Below, in pieces: positions 34,567-43,253 of a DNA stretch of 64,000 bases; position 1 is the first letter of the stretch; every line of letters begins with the position of its first letter. The notes beneath the pieces are model-generated. The model was not told where the DNA came from. It made no database searches and saw nothing but the letters and a program-made list of their open reading frames with translations. Position numbers and translations under genes: made by a program. This DNA is from Lewinellaceae bacterium (GTDB taxonomy: Bacteria; Bacteroidota; Bacteroidia; Chitinophagales; Saprospiraceae): contig JADJSY010000035.1 of assembly GCA_016711435.1 (NCBI GenBank), positions 1 through 64,000 on the forward strand, written 5' to 3'.

Positions 34567-34994
34567 TTATTTTATCTGCTGCTTTAATTCTTCCCAATCA
34601 TACACCTCCCCGCCTTTTTCAGCCTTCATGGCCTCGGCGTTTTCCTTGGAAAGCCAAGCGGAGAGGCCAGCGCCCATCGGGCTGGGCAAGTCCTTGGAAA
34701 TCAGGTAGATGCATTGAGTGGCATCCTGCCAATCCTTGGGGTTTTCGTAATCCCGGACGAGCATCATCGCCATTTCATCGGACTGTTTAATCTTCAAAAA
34801 CTCGACCATGCACTCGATGGCGTCGAACTTATAGACCTTGCCTTTTTGGCTGACTGCCTCGGCGGCAAACGCTCGTCCACAATGGTCATTTTGCAGTGGG
34901 CGCACATATCTTCGCCAAAGGCGATAGGCTCGGCAGTGGGGGTGCAGGCAGCAAATAGCCCGAAAAATATGGGGATTAATAACCAGTTTTTCAT
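34567..34994 (-). CDS. nosL: NosL, copper-binding lipoprotein, one frameshift
   Basis: About 142 residues when one missing base near 34865 is restored. The first frame gives a lipoprotein signal (MKNWLLIPIFFGLFAAC) and the NosL copper motif EDMCAHCKMTIVDER; the second continues FAAEAVSQKGKVYKFDAIECMVEFL to the C-terminus. The 428-base span is one short of a multiple of three, consistent with a single deletion. NosL delivers Cu(I) to NosZ. Its start overlaps the stop of the upstream membrane-protein gene (ATGA). Identification is secure; the frameshift is likely sequence error given its place in an otherwise intact operon. Confidence 0.85.
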
Positions 34995-35572
34995 GCAATG
35001 GATGTTTTTCTTTTTTGAAGCCATATTGCGACAGCACCAAGAATAAAAGTGCCGCCAATAAACCAACCACCAATATATGGCCATGATTTAGCCAAGAAAT
35101 TAAGCAATACTTTATTGCCTATTAATGGCGGCTGATAAGCCATGCCGGGTATTTTAATAGGGGCCGTAGGGCTGAGGTTGTGACCGTAATCATATTCCCA
35201 GAGGTAAAAGTCATAAAGCCCTAATCCACAGCCGATTATGCCCAATGCCAGCCATGCCATCCACCATTTCCAGCGGCCCGTGAAGGCCAATGCCATGCCC
35301 AATAATGCCATGACAAGAACCACAATTGGGAAGTATTTTAATTCTGGAATTGAATCAGGTTCAATATATTTCATGCCCACATAATGGTTCAATATATTGA
35401 TGTTTTGGAGCGTCCCTTCCTCACTGCCCGTTATTTTATTTACCCAAATATACATCGTCACGCCAGTCGGATATTGCGGAGCAATTAGCGTTATCTGCCA
35501 CATCGGGAACACAAACAACGTGAGCAGCATGGCAGCGGCGATGAAAAAAAGGATTTTTGGTAAAGCTTTCAT
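34991..35572 (-). CDS. Nos-cluster membrane protein (NosB-like position)
   Basis: A 193-residue protein with four predicted membrane helices (ILFFIAAAMLLTLFVFP, FPIVVLVMALLGMALAF, WWMAWLALGIIGCGLGLY, YIGGWFIGGTFILGAVAIW) and a periplasmic loop with several Tyr/Trp residues. It sits between nosZ and nosL and is translationally coupled to nosL by an ATGA overlap. In clade II nos clusters a membrane protein, often called NosB, stands next to nosZ; I infer the same role here from position, not from a specific motif. Confidence 0.65.
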   Translation of the reverse strand: MKALPKILFFIAAAMLLTLFVFPMWQITLIAPQYPTGVTMYIWVNKITGSEEGTLQNINILNHYVGMKYIEPDSIPELKYFPIVVLVMALLGMALAFTGRWKWWMAWLALGIIGCGLGLYDFYLWEYDYGHNLSPTAPIKIPGMAYQPPLIGNKVLLNFLAKSWPYIGGWFIGGTFILGAVAIWLQKRKTSIA

Positions 35573-35587
35573 GTCTAAAATGATAAA

Positions 35588-35656
35588 TGATGGGTGATAA
35601 ATGATAAATAATGAGCGGTGTCCCGTTATTCATCATTCATCATTTATCATCCATCA
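35588..35656. repeat. Intergenic hairpin between nosZ and its downstream membrane-protein gene
   Basis: TGATGGGTGATAAATGAT (35588-35605) pairs with ATCATTTATCATCCATCA (35639-35656) with one mismatch; surrounding sequence is built of TGATAAA/TGATGAA units. A related 26-bp perfect hairpin occurs at 63671-63738 between norQ and norD. Confidence 0.7.
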
Positions 35657-35664
35657 TTATGAAA

Positions 35665-37653
35665 TTACTGCACTGGTTTCTCATCACCCAACCACCACCG
35701 CAAGGCAGTAGCGGAACCTGCGGGTGATACCCTTGCGTAGCCCTGCATTTCTTGGTGCAGTGCCGAGCAGAAGTCGGTGCAGTAGAGCGGGAATACGCCT
35801 TCTTTCTTGGGTTCCCAAACGAGTGTTTCCGTCTGACCGGGCATGATGAGCAGCTCGGCATTGGTAGCGCCCATGACCGCAAAACCGTGTGGTACGTCGA
35901 AGTCTTGCTCCAAGTTGGTGACGTGGAAATAAACCTTGTCACCCACTTTAAATCCTTCAATATTATCCGGCATAAAGTGGCTGCGAATCATGGTCATATA
36001 CACATGGACGTTATTGCCATCCCGCACCACTTTGGCGTCTTTTTCGGTCGGCGTCACATAAGGGTGCTTGTTCTCGCTCAATTTGAAGAACTGCTTCGAT
36101 TTCGGTTTAATCTTTTCCGCCGAAATACCCTGTGCATAGTGCGGTTCACCGATGGTCGGGAAGTCGAGCAAAAGCTCCATTTTATCGCCATCAATGGAAT
36201 AAAGCTGGGCACTTTGGGTCAACTCAGGCCCCGTGGGCAGGTAGCGGTCCTTGGTGATTTTGTTCAGGGCAACCACGTATTTGCCCTCTGGTTTCATTGA
36301 ATTGCCGCCAGGCACCATCAAGTGGCCGATGGAGTAATAAGTTGGTTGACGGTCAATGACTTCCCAAGTTCCCACCTTCCATTTCACGATTTCAGAAGAG
36401 ATGAAGAAGCTCGTGTAGGCATTGCCCTTGCCGTCAAATTCGGTGTGGAGTGGGCCGAGGCCGGGTTCTTTCACCGTACCGCCGAGCACTGACTCGAACT
36501 TGATGATAGGAACGCCACTTATATCGCCGTCAAACGCTTTGTCCTCAATGGCTTTCAGCATTTTGGGGAACGAGTGGGCCGTGATGTCGGCGGAAAGCTT
36601 GCCGGAGCAAACGATGTACTCACCCGTTGGGTCAACGTCCACGCCGTGCGGCGACTTGGGCGTTGGGAGCAGGTAAACAAGGCCGGGACATTCGCTCGGT
36701 ATCAGCACTTTCACCGATTTCATGGCCGTGGAAGTGGCCGTGTGCGTTTCGTCGTTGTAAACATTGTGCATATAATTGGCGGGGAAATCCTTGGCCTTGC
36801 CCGCTTTCAGGTACTCCTCAGCTTTTTTCCAGTTCACGGCGGCCACGAAGTCCTTGTCGTTTTGCGAAGCGTTCACTTCCAACAGCGAGTTTTTCATCTC
36901 GGAATTGTAGCTGGTGAAAAAGGTCCAGCCATGCGACGGGCCTTTGCCGCTGCTGGCCAAGTCGAAGTTGAGGCCGGGCATCAGCACCTGGAATTCGATG
37001 TTCATGTGGCCCGTGGTCGGCTCCACTTTTACGAAGGAAAGCGCCCCCTTGAAGTTCTCGGCATAGCTCGAAATGGCCACGTCCTTTTGTGGAATCGGTA
37101 CGCTGAAACGGGTGCCAGCCACCACGTACTCGGTGTTTTGCGTCAAATACGGTGAGGAGTGGTTACCGCCAGAGTTCGGTATTTCGAGGATTTCGGCGGT
37201 CTCGAAAGTGCTGAGGTCAACACGGGCAAGCCGGGGCGTGTTGTTTCCGTTGATGAAAATCCAGCGACCGTCCGTCTCGCCGTTGGTCTGCGACAGGGCA
37301 GGGTGGTGGGCGTCGTCCCAAGGGATGAAGCCGTGCGAAGTGTTGAGCAGCGGCTTGGTTTCTTCGTTGAAGCCGTAGCCTTTTTCCGGGTCAACGGAGA
37401 AGACGGGGATGACCTTCAGCAACCTGCCGGAGGGGAGGCCGTAGGCCGCAATTTGCCCGCTGAAACCACCGGACATAAAGGCATAAAATTCGTCGTATTG
37501 GCCGGGGGCCACATAGACTTTGGAGGCGGCATTGCCACTCAATGCGCCCGTCGTTGGGCCTTGGTTGGCTTTGCCACAGCTCGACAGCACGAGCACAAGG
37601 GCCGCCATTGCTGCAAGCAATAAGTTTGAAAGCTGGTTTGATTGTTTTTTCAT
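35665..37653 (-). CDS. nosZ: Nitrous-oxide reductase NosZ (clade II, lipoprotein signal)
   Basis: A 662-residue copper enzyme that reduces N2O to N2. The N-terminus has a Sec-type lipoprotein signal (AALVLVLSSC) rather than a twin-arginine one, marking clade II. The beta-propeller carries CuZ histidine motifs (WDDAHHPALS, GGNHSSPY, SPHGVDVD, LGPLHTEFDG and EPHYAQG). The C-terminal cupredoxin domain holds the CuA site, VPHGFAV and CTDFCSALHQEM (C625, C629, H633). It follows a c-type cytochrome gene on the same strand that probably donates electrons. The protein is complete and has no missing ligand that I can see. Confidence 0.97.
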   Translation of the reverse strand: MKKQSNQLSNLLLAAMAALVLVLSSCGKANQGPTTGALSGNAASKVYVAPGQYDEFYAFMSGGFSGQIAAYGLPSGRLLKVIPVFSVDPEKGYGFNEETKPLLNTSHGFIPWDDAHHPALSQTNGETDGRWIFINGNNTPRLARVDLSTFETAEILEIPNSGGNHSSPYLTQNTEYVVAGTRFSVPIPQKDVAISSYAENFKGALSFVKVEPTTGHMNIEFQVLMPGLNFDLASSGKGPSHGWTFFTSYNSEMKNSLLEVNASQNDKDFVAAVNWKKAEEYLKAGKAKDFPANYMHNVYNDETHTATSTAMKSVKVLIPSECPGLVYLLPTPKSPHGVDVDPTGEYIVCSGKLSADITAHSFPKMLKAIEDKAFDGDISGVPIIKFESVLGGTVKEPGLGPLHTEFDGKGNAYTSFFISSEIVKWKVGTWEVIDRQPTYYSIGHLMVPGGNSMKPEGKYVVALNKITKDRYLPTGPELTQSAQLYSIDGDKMELLLDFPTIGEPHYAQGISAEKIKPKSKQFFKLSENKHPYVTPTEKDAKVVRDGNNVHVYMTMIRSHFMPDNIEGFKVGDKVYFHVTNLEQDFDVPHGFAVMGATNAELLIMPGQTETLVWEPKKEGVFPLYCTDFCSALHQEMQGYARVSPAGSATALRWWLGDEKPVQ

Positions 37654-37703
37654 ATCAAGAATTGATTTTCAAATGAAGAAGATTGTTGGTGATGACTAAC
37701 AAA

Positions 37704-37762
37704 TAGTGATTGGTGAACAATGATTATGGGGGTGGGGACTAATCACAGTTCACCAATCACTA
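37704..37762. repeat. 15-bp perfect hairpin between cytochrome c gene and nosZ
   Basis: TAGTGATTGGTGAAC (37704-37718) and GTTCACCAATCACTA (37748-37762) are exact complements, 29 bases apart, just after the cytochrome stop codon. It may tune read-through into nosZ. Confidence 0.75.
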
Positions 37763-37770
37763 ATCACTTT

Positions 37771-38244
37771 TTACAGCGTCCTGAAATACTCCAGCACCTG
37801 CCGTGCCTCGTCCTGCGTGAGGTTCTGGTTGGCCATTGGCGAGCCGTTGAACTCCATGAGCAGCTTTTTGGCGATGGGGTCTTCCTTCACCATTTTCTCA
37901 GGTGCGAGAATCATGTTCATGACCCATTCTGGCGAGCGGCGGTCAAGGATGCCCTTAGGCGCTGGGCCGATGAACTTCTCGGTGGGCTTATGGCAGGCGG
38001 TACATTTTGCTTCGTAAATGGCCTTTCCCTTGTCGGCCAAGGCTTGGTCAACGCTTGCACCGAGTTCTACGGAGGTAATAGGACCAACACCTTTGTTGGT
38101 CATCGGGTCTGGCTCTTCGGCCACCATTGATTTTGGCTTTGCGGAAGAATCACCTGTGGCGGCTGCTTCTGGTTTGTCGGAAGAGCAGCCAAAGGCCGCA
38201 AGGAGGACGATAATCGTGAGTAGGTTTAACACTGAATTCTTCAT
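37771..38244 (-). CDS. Lipoprotein c-type cytochrome of the nos cluster
   Basis: A 157-residue monohaem cytochrome c. The signal peptide ends in a lipobox (LLAAFGC), followed by a Lys/Glu/Ala-rich linker and the haem site AKCTACHKPTEKFIGP with a distal methionine candidate in NGSPMANQNLT. It is the first gene of the minus-strand nos run, 118 bases before nosZ, so it most likely passes electrons from the quinol-oxidising chain to NosZ. The palindrome at 38289-38302 lies just upstream and may control the whole run. Confidence 0.9.
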   Translation of the reverse strand: MKNSVLNLLTIIVLLAAFGCSSDKPEAAATGDSSAKPKSMVAEEPDPMTNKGVGPITSVELGASVDQALADKGKAIYEAKCTACHKPTEKFIGPAPKGILDRRSPEWVMNMILAPEKMVKEDPIAKKLLMEFNGSPMANQNLTQDEARQVLEYFRTL

Positions 38245-38288
38245 GATTAGCTCATTTTGATTGGTTGCGAATTTTTAAAATGAATTTC

Positions 38289-38302
38289 GGATGTTTTTAT
38301 CC
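38289..38302. promoter_or_regulatory. Putative NO-regulon operator, nos site
   Basis: GGATGTTTTTATCC, a near-palindrome of the GGAYA-N4-TRTCC type, lies 45 bases upstream of the cytochrome c/nosZ operon. Four similar sites occur upstream of other NO-related genes in the window. Confidence 0.5.
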
Positions 38303-38393
38303 TTTATTAGATGCGGCAAAGGTTGCCTGACTGCGTTGATTGAAAGATGAGGATTATCAGGGTGGGTGGTGATATTTATCAGTCAAAAAAAAA

Positions 38394-38406
38394 GGTATTT
38401 TTATCC
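38394..38406. promoter_or_regulatory. Putative NO-regulon operator, Rrf2 site
   Basis: GGTATTTTTATCC, one base shorter than the other members of the motif set, lies about 73 bases before the Rrf2 gene at 38479 and in the divergent gap with the nos operon. Confidence 0.4.
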
Positions 38407-38478
38407 TAATTTGCGAAGTTTGCGGCCACCAGATTCGGAAGCAGGCTGTCCGGGCGGTGTTCATTCAATCATTGAGCT

Positions 38479-38889
38479 ATGTTCACAAAGAGTTGCCAGT
38501 ATGCCATTCGGGCAGTAATTTATATGACAGGACAAAAGGCCCATACCAAGAACATGGGTGTAAAGGAAATCGCCGATGCGCTGCAAGTGCCGCAACAGTT
38601 CCTCGCCAAGATTTTGCAGCAGCTTTCAAAACACAACCTTATCAGTAGCGTGAAAGGCCCGAACGGGGGCTTCTACCTCGGTGAGGCTAATGCCCATGTT
38701 TCCTTATTGGATATTGTGGAATGTATAGATGGAAAGGGGGCGCTGACGAGCTGCATCTTGGGGATGCCGACTTGTTCGAGCGAGCACCCGTGCCCGTTGC
38801 ACCACCATTTTTATGGGAGCCGGGAAGGATTGAAAACTACGCTCTCGACCTGTTCGATTGACGGGATGCTCAACGGGAAGGTCTGCTAA
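38479..38889 (+). CDS. Rrf2-family transcriptional regulator (NsrR/IscR-like)
   Basis: A 136-residue Rrf2 protein: winged helix in residues 1-65 (CQYAIRAVIYMT ... VKEIADALQVPQQFLAKILQQLSKHNLISSV) and a C-terminal cysteine triad SCILGMPTCSSEHPCPLH suited to a [2Fe-2S] cluster as in NsrR. Rrf2 proteins with this triad sense NO, iron-sulfur status or redox state. It is divergent from the nos operon and 37 bases upstream of the NnrS-like membrane gene; two operator-like palindromes lie in the divergent gap. A role as NO-responsive repressor of nos is inference. Confidence 0.88.
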   Translation: MFTKSCQYAIRAVIYMTGQKAHTKNMGVKEIADALQVPQQFLAKILQQLSKHNLISSVKGPNGGFYLGEANAHVSLLDIVECIDGKGALTSCILGMPTCSSEHPCPLHHHFYGSREGLKTTLSTCSIDGMLNGKVC

Positions 38890-38926
38890 AACTCCAAAAA
38901 CCAATGACAAGCAATCGAACCAGCGC

Positions 38927-40108
38927 ATGAATGGAAAATTGAGCAAAATAAGCCTGCTGTTTTTGCTGGTCATTGCACTGGTAGGTACTTTGATGCGGCT
39001 TTCCCCCTTCCTGCACCTCCCGTTGGCTTATGACCACCTGCTCCATGCCCACTCGCACACCGCTTTTCAGGGCTGGGTCTATACGGCCATGATGCTCTTA
39101 TTGGCCAACCTTTTTTTATCAAAAGAACAAATCCAATCAGGAAAATACGCCCCCCAATTCAAGCTGACCGTCGTGGTCATCGTCGGGGTGCTGGTCTCCT
39201 TCGCCATGCAGGGCTACGGGCTGTACTCCATTGTATTCTCCACGATGTTCCAATTGCTCAATTACTGTTTCATCTTCCGGTTTTTTAAGGACGCCCGGCA
39301 ACTGCCAGCCTCCATTTCCTTGCGTTGGGTGAAAGCAGGGCTGAGGTTGGGACTGCTCTCTTCCCTTGCCCCTTTTGCCATTGGGGCGCTCTCGGCCAAG
39401 GGAATGGGCGGTAGCGAGGCGTACCAATCGGCGGTCTATTTCTTCCTTCACTTCCAGTACAACGGCTGGTTCCAGTTCGTGGCACTGGGGCTTTTTTTCA
39501 AATGGCTGGAGATGGACGGCGTGAACTTTGATGCCAAAAAGGCAAAGCGGTTTTATGCTTTGTTCACCATCGCAGTCATACCTGCATACTTGCTTTCACT
39601 CCTGGGCATGAGCTTTGGCGGGGTGGTCTGGGTGCCTGCGGCAATGGCGGCGCTGCTGCAAATGCTGGGCCTTTGGGCTTTTTACCGAATGATAGTTGGT
39701 AGTGCAAGGGCCTGGTTTTCAACGAAAAACAAATGGGTGCGTGCCTTCCTTTGGTTTGGTGTTGGCTCGTTCTTTTTGAAGTACATCCTCCAGTTTCTAT
39801 CCGTTTTACCGCCCATCCAAGCCGTGGCATTTTCCAACCGGCACCTCATCATCGGCTACCTGCACCTCTGCCTGTTGGGGGTCATCACCTGCTTTTTTAT
39901 CGCCTTGTTTTTTGAACTGAAATGGCTCGAACTGCGGAAAGCCACCAAAATTGGCAGCGCATTGTTCCTGATTGGCTTCTTGGCAACCGAGGCGCTGCTG
40001 GGCGCCAGCGGAATGGGGTGGGGGAGCGCGCTGCTGCCCTTGCTGCTGTTCAGTGGGTTGATGGCGGTGGGGATTCCCTGCTTCTTGACAAGGGCTAAAA
40101 TGCGATAA
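38927..40108 (+). CDS. Polytopic membrane protein, NnrS/haem-copper-like
   Basis: A 393-residue protein with about 12 membrane helices. The first loop/helix pair carries a histidine cluster (LLHAHSHTAFQGWVY), and further histidines lie in FFLHFQYNGWFQF and YLHLCLLG, a pattern reminiscent of haem- or metal-binding helices in NnrS and haem-copper oxidase relatives. Proteins of this size are common beside nos and nor genes in Bacteroidota. The ATG at 38927 is chosen because the upstream open frame (from 38858) overlaps the Rrf2 gene. A role in NO tolerance or haem-copper chemistry is inferred from position and histidines only. Confidence 0.6.
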   Translation: MNGKLSKISLLFLLVIALVGTLMRLSPFLHLPLAYDHLLHAHSHTAFQGWVYTAMMLLLANLFLSKEQIQSGKYAPQFKLTVVVIVGVLVSFAMQGYGLYSIVFSTMFQLLNYCFIFRFFKDARQLPASISLRWVKAGLRLGLLSSLAPFAIGALSAKGMGGSEAYQSAVYFFLHFQYNGWFQFVALGLFFKWLEMDGVNFDAKKAKRFYALFTIAVIPAYLLSLLGMSFGGVVWVPAAMAALLQMLGLWAFYRMIVGSARAWFSTKNKWVRAFLWFGVGSFFLKYILQFLSVLPPIQAVAFSNRHLIIGYLHLCLLGVITCFFIALFFELKWLELRKATKIGSALFLIGFLATEALLGASGMGWGSALLPLLLFSGLMAVGIPCFLTRAKMR

Positions 40109-40154
40109 ACGAAAGTGGAAAGAACCAGTTTTGTGGTGTACTTCTCCCCATTCG

Positions 40155-43100
40155 TCATGCCCTTCCACCAAACCGCTCCTTCACCCTGTCCACCAAATAA
40201 TACATCATCGGCACCAAATACACCGTCAATATCAGCGAGGAAAGCAGCCCGCCGATGATGACCCAAGCCAAGCCGTTTTTCCATTCGCTGGCGGTGCCCT
40301 TTGCCAGTGCAATCGGCAACATACCGATAGCCATAGCCAAAGTGGTCATCAAAATCGGGCGCATCCGCTCTTTGCCAGCTTGTATCAATGCTGCACGATA
40401 ATGCAAGCCTTCGGCTTTGAGTTGGTTGGTGAAATCCACAATCAAGATGGCGTTTTTCGTCACCAAGCCCATGAGCATTATCAGGCCCAAAAGGGCGAAC
40501 AGGCTTAAATTATTGAGGGATAGGTTCAGCGCCAAAAACGCCCCGATAGCCGCCACGGGTATCGAAAACAGCGCAACAAAAGGATACACAAAACTATCGT
40601 ACAAAGCGACCATAATCAGGTATATCAACAAAAACGAAATCGCCAGCACGCTCCCCAATGCCCCAAAACTGTCGTTCTGCCTTTTGATGTCGCTTCCCCA
40701 AGTGAGGCTAATGCCTTCGGGCAAAGGGTTTTCTTTGAGGTAAGCCACCACGTCGTCCGCCACCGTACCCGAAGGTCTGCCCAAAGCATCGGCGGTGAGC
40801 GTGACGGCGGGCTGTCGGTCTTTGCGTTCCAAAAGTGAGGGCGTGCGGTCCTTTGCGACGATAGCAAATTGCGCCACCTGCACGGGCATGCCCATTGGAT
40901 TTAGGATGTTCAGGCGGCTCACGTCCTCATAATTTTGGCGGTCAAAATCTGCCAGCCATATTCTGATAGGGTACTCTGTGCCGTTCTCCGTGAGGCTGGC
41001 ATCGTCGTTTCCCGTAAATGCGATTCGGAGGTTTTGCCCAGTGTATGCGGTGTTCAAGCCCAAGCGTTGCATCCGGTCTTTGTCCGGCAAAACCTGGTAT
41101 TCTGGGCTGCCTTCCTCTACTGACAATTGCACGTTGTCGGCGCCGGGGATGCCTTGTACAACTTCTTTGAGCATCTTGCCAGTCTCCATGACCTGCTTCA
41201 AATCGCTGCCGCTCAACGTCATTTCCACAGGGGCAGAACGGGGCACCAAGCCCAATGTCGCCATTGAAAAACGGATGTTGGGGTATTGTTTTTGCAAGCC
41301 ATTGCGGAGGCGCAACATGAAGTCTTCCGTCCTCAAATTTTGCAGTTCTTTTTTATCCTTCAATTGTACCGTAAATTCCGTTTTATAGGACACACCCACG
41401 CCCAAACTGCCGATGCCCGTGCTCGGCCCGCCCACATTGCTGAACAGGGTTTTTACCTCGGCTTGTGCCAAAATATGCTTTTCAACCTCCCTTGAAACGG
41501 CATCATTGCGTTGAATGGAAGTGCTTTTATCAAACTCCAAGGCAAAGCGGAATTTTCCCTGGTCGCCCGTCGAAATCAACTCCTTGCCGATGATGCCCTG
41601 TTTCATCACGCCCAGCGTCATGGCAAAAAGTGCGAGTACGATGCCCGTAAAAACCAATTTATGGTTCAGCACCCAATCCAGTTGCCTGCCATACCACTCG
41701 ATGAAACGGTGCAATATTTTTTCAAAACCAATCAAAAAGCGGTTGAAAAAATTGGTCGGCTGCAAATCCTCTTTTTTGCCGATGCGGGAAGCCAGCCACG
41801 GCGTGAGCGTGAAACCGACCAATAAACTGGTCAACGTGGACGTGATGACCACCACCGAAAACTGTTTCAGCATATCCGCCACAAACACCTGCAAGAACAA
41901 AATTGGCAGGAATACCACCACGTCCACCAGCGTGATGGACAATGCCGAAAAGCCGATTTCCATCCGCCCGTCCAAAGCTGCTTTTCGCTTTTCCTTGCCC
42001 ATGTCCAAGTGCCGCTGGATATTTTCCAAAACCACCACCGCATCGTCCACGAGGATGCCAATAATCAGCGACATGGCCAAAAGCGTCATCAGGTTGAGCG
42101 TGTAGCCGAGTATCCACATGACCGCAAAAGCGGTAATCAGCGAGGTCGGAATGGCTACTATGACGATGAATGAATTTCTGAAACTGCGCAAAAACAAGAG
42201 CATCACCAAGGACACTAGGATGACTGCCAACATCAAATCCACCACCACGCTGTCCACGGCGGCAATGGTGTTGTCGGTGCTATCGTCGGCTATTGCGAAC
42301 TTTATCCCATGTTGGGCATTTTGCTTCTCAATTTTTTCAAATACGCTGCGCACCGCTTTCGAGACGTCCACAGCGTTTGCATCCCCCTGTTTTTTTAGCA
42401 AAAGCCCGATGCCGTTTTTGCCGTTGAACCGGCTCACAGAAGAAACTTCCCGGATGCCGTCCGCCACTTCCGCCACGTCTTTCAGGTAAACCGGGCTGTT
42501 GGGCGTGGGCATGGCTACCTGTACGCTACGCAACTGGTCGAGCGTGTTGAACTTGCCGACCAATCGCACCGAATTGGTTTCGGTATCGGTTCGCACGTTC
42601 CCTGCGGGCAAATCCAGGCCCGCACGGTTGATGGCATCTACTACCTGCAACAGCGAAACCCGATAGTAATTCAGTTTTTCCTGGTTGATTTTGACCTGTA
42701 TTTCCCGCTCTTCGCCGCCCAACAGGGTGATTTCCGCCACGCCTTTCAATTGCTGTATTTGCGGCAAGTACTCGTCTTTCATTTTTTGATAAAAACCGGG
42801 GGCGGGCAAATCGCTCGTGGCACTCACCGACATAATCGGCAAATCATTGGGTGAGACCTTGCTCATCACGGGGCTTAATATATCGGCGGGCAAATCCTTT
42901 CGTATATTGTCTATATAACGCTGGGCATCCTGCATGGCTTGGTCGAGGTCGGTGCCGTAATTCAGGTTGGCGATGATGACCGAGGCATTGGGCAAGGATT
43001 TGGTGACCAAATAATCCACGCCTTCCAGGTTGGACAATGCATCCTCGATTTTTCGGGAAACAGAGGTTTCCACCTCATCGGGTGCTGCGCCTGGGTAACC

Positions 43101-43247
43101 CGTGCGAATGACGACGACGGGTTGGTTGAAATCGGGCATCAATTCGTAGCTCAGATTTTTGTACCCGATGATGCCGAGTAGCGCAAACACGCTGAACAGT
43201 ACGATAATCAGCGAAGGACGATTGATGGATATTTCCGTGATATTCAT
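40155..43247 (-). CDS. RND-family efflux permease (HAE1/AcrB-like)
   Basis: A 1,030-residue inner-membrane RND pump. It starts with an amphipathic helix (MNITEISINRPSLIIVLFSVF), has the two large periplasmic loops, and carries the family motifs GIVVDDAV-like GILVDDAVVVLENIQRH in helix 4 and the helix-10-12 repeat (LFALLGLIMLMGLVTKNAILIVDF). It is the last gene of an operon with a periplasmic adaptor (6-base gap) and a TolC-type protein, so together they form a tripartite exporter. Substrates are probably hydrophobic compounds; metals are less likely since the CzcA charged motif is absent. Confidence 0.95.
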   Translation of the reverse strand: MNITEISINRPSLIIVLFSVFALLGIIGYKNLSYELMPDFNQPVVVIRTGYPGAAPDEVETSVSRKIEDALSNLEGVDYLVTKSLPNASVIIANLNYGTDLDQAMQDAQRYIDNIRKDLPADILSPVMSKVSPNDLPIMSVSATSDLPAPGFYQKMKDEYLPQIQQLKGVAEITLLGGEEREIQVKINQEKLNYYRVSLLQVVDAINRAGLDLPAGNVRTDTETNSVRLVGKFNTLDQLRSVQVAMPTPNSPVYLKDVAEVADGIREVSSVSRFNGKNGIGLLLKKQGDANAVDVSKAVRSVFEKIEKQNAQHGIKFAIADDSTDNTIAAVDSVVVDLMLAVILVSLVMLLFLRSFRNSFIVIVAIPTSLITAFAVMWILGYTLNLMTLLAMSLIIGILVDDAVVVLENIQRHLDMGKEKRKAALDGRMEIGFSALSITLVDVVVFLPILFLQVFVADMLKQFSVVVITSTLTSLLVGFTLTPWLASRIGKKEDLQPTNFFNRFLIGFEKILHRFIEWYGRQLDWVLNHKLVFTGIVLALFAMTLGVMKQGIIGKELISTGDQGKFRFALEFDKSTSIQRNDAVSREVEKHILAQAEVKTLFSNVGGPSTGIGSLGVGVSYKTEFTVQLKDKKELQNLRTEDFMLRLRNGLQKQYPNIRFSMATLGLVPRSAPVEMTLSGSDLKQVMETGKMLKEVVQGIPGADNVQLSVEEGSPEYQVLPDKDRMQRLGLNTAYTGQNLRIAFTGNDDASLTENGTEYPIRIWLADFDRQNYEDVSRLNILNPMGMPVQVAQFAIVAKDRTPSLLERKDRQPAVTLTADALGRPSGTVADDVVAYLKENPLPEGISLTWGSDIKRQNDSFGALGSVLAISFLLIYLIMVALYDSFVYPFVALFSIPVAAIGAFLALNLSLNNLSLFALLGLIMLMGLVTKNAILIVDFTNQLKAEGLHYRAALIQAGKERMRPILMTTLAMAIGMLPIALAKGTASEWKNGLAWVIIGGLLSSLILTVYLVPMMYYLVDRVKERFGGRA

Positions 43248-43253
43248 AGCCGA

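Noticed and set aside
34567..35084. Two overlapping separate genes at the nosL locus
   Set aside because: The N-terminal frame has the lipobox and MCAHCKM, and the other frame has the rest of NosL; one missing base joins them into a normal-length NosL.
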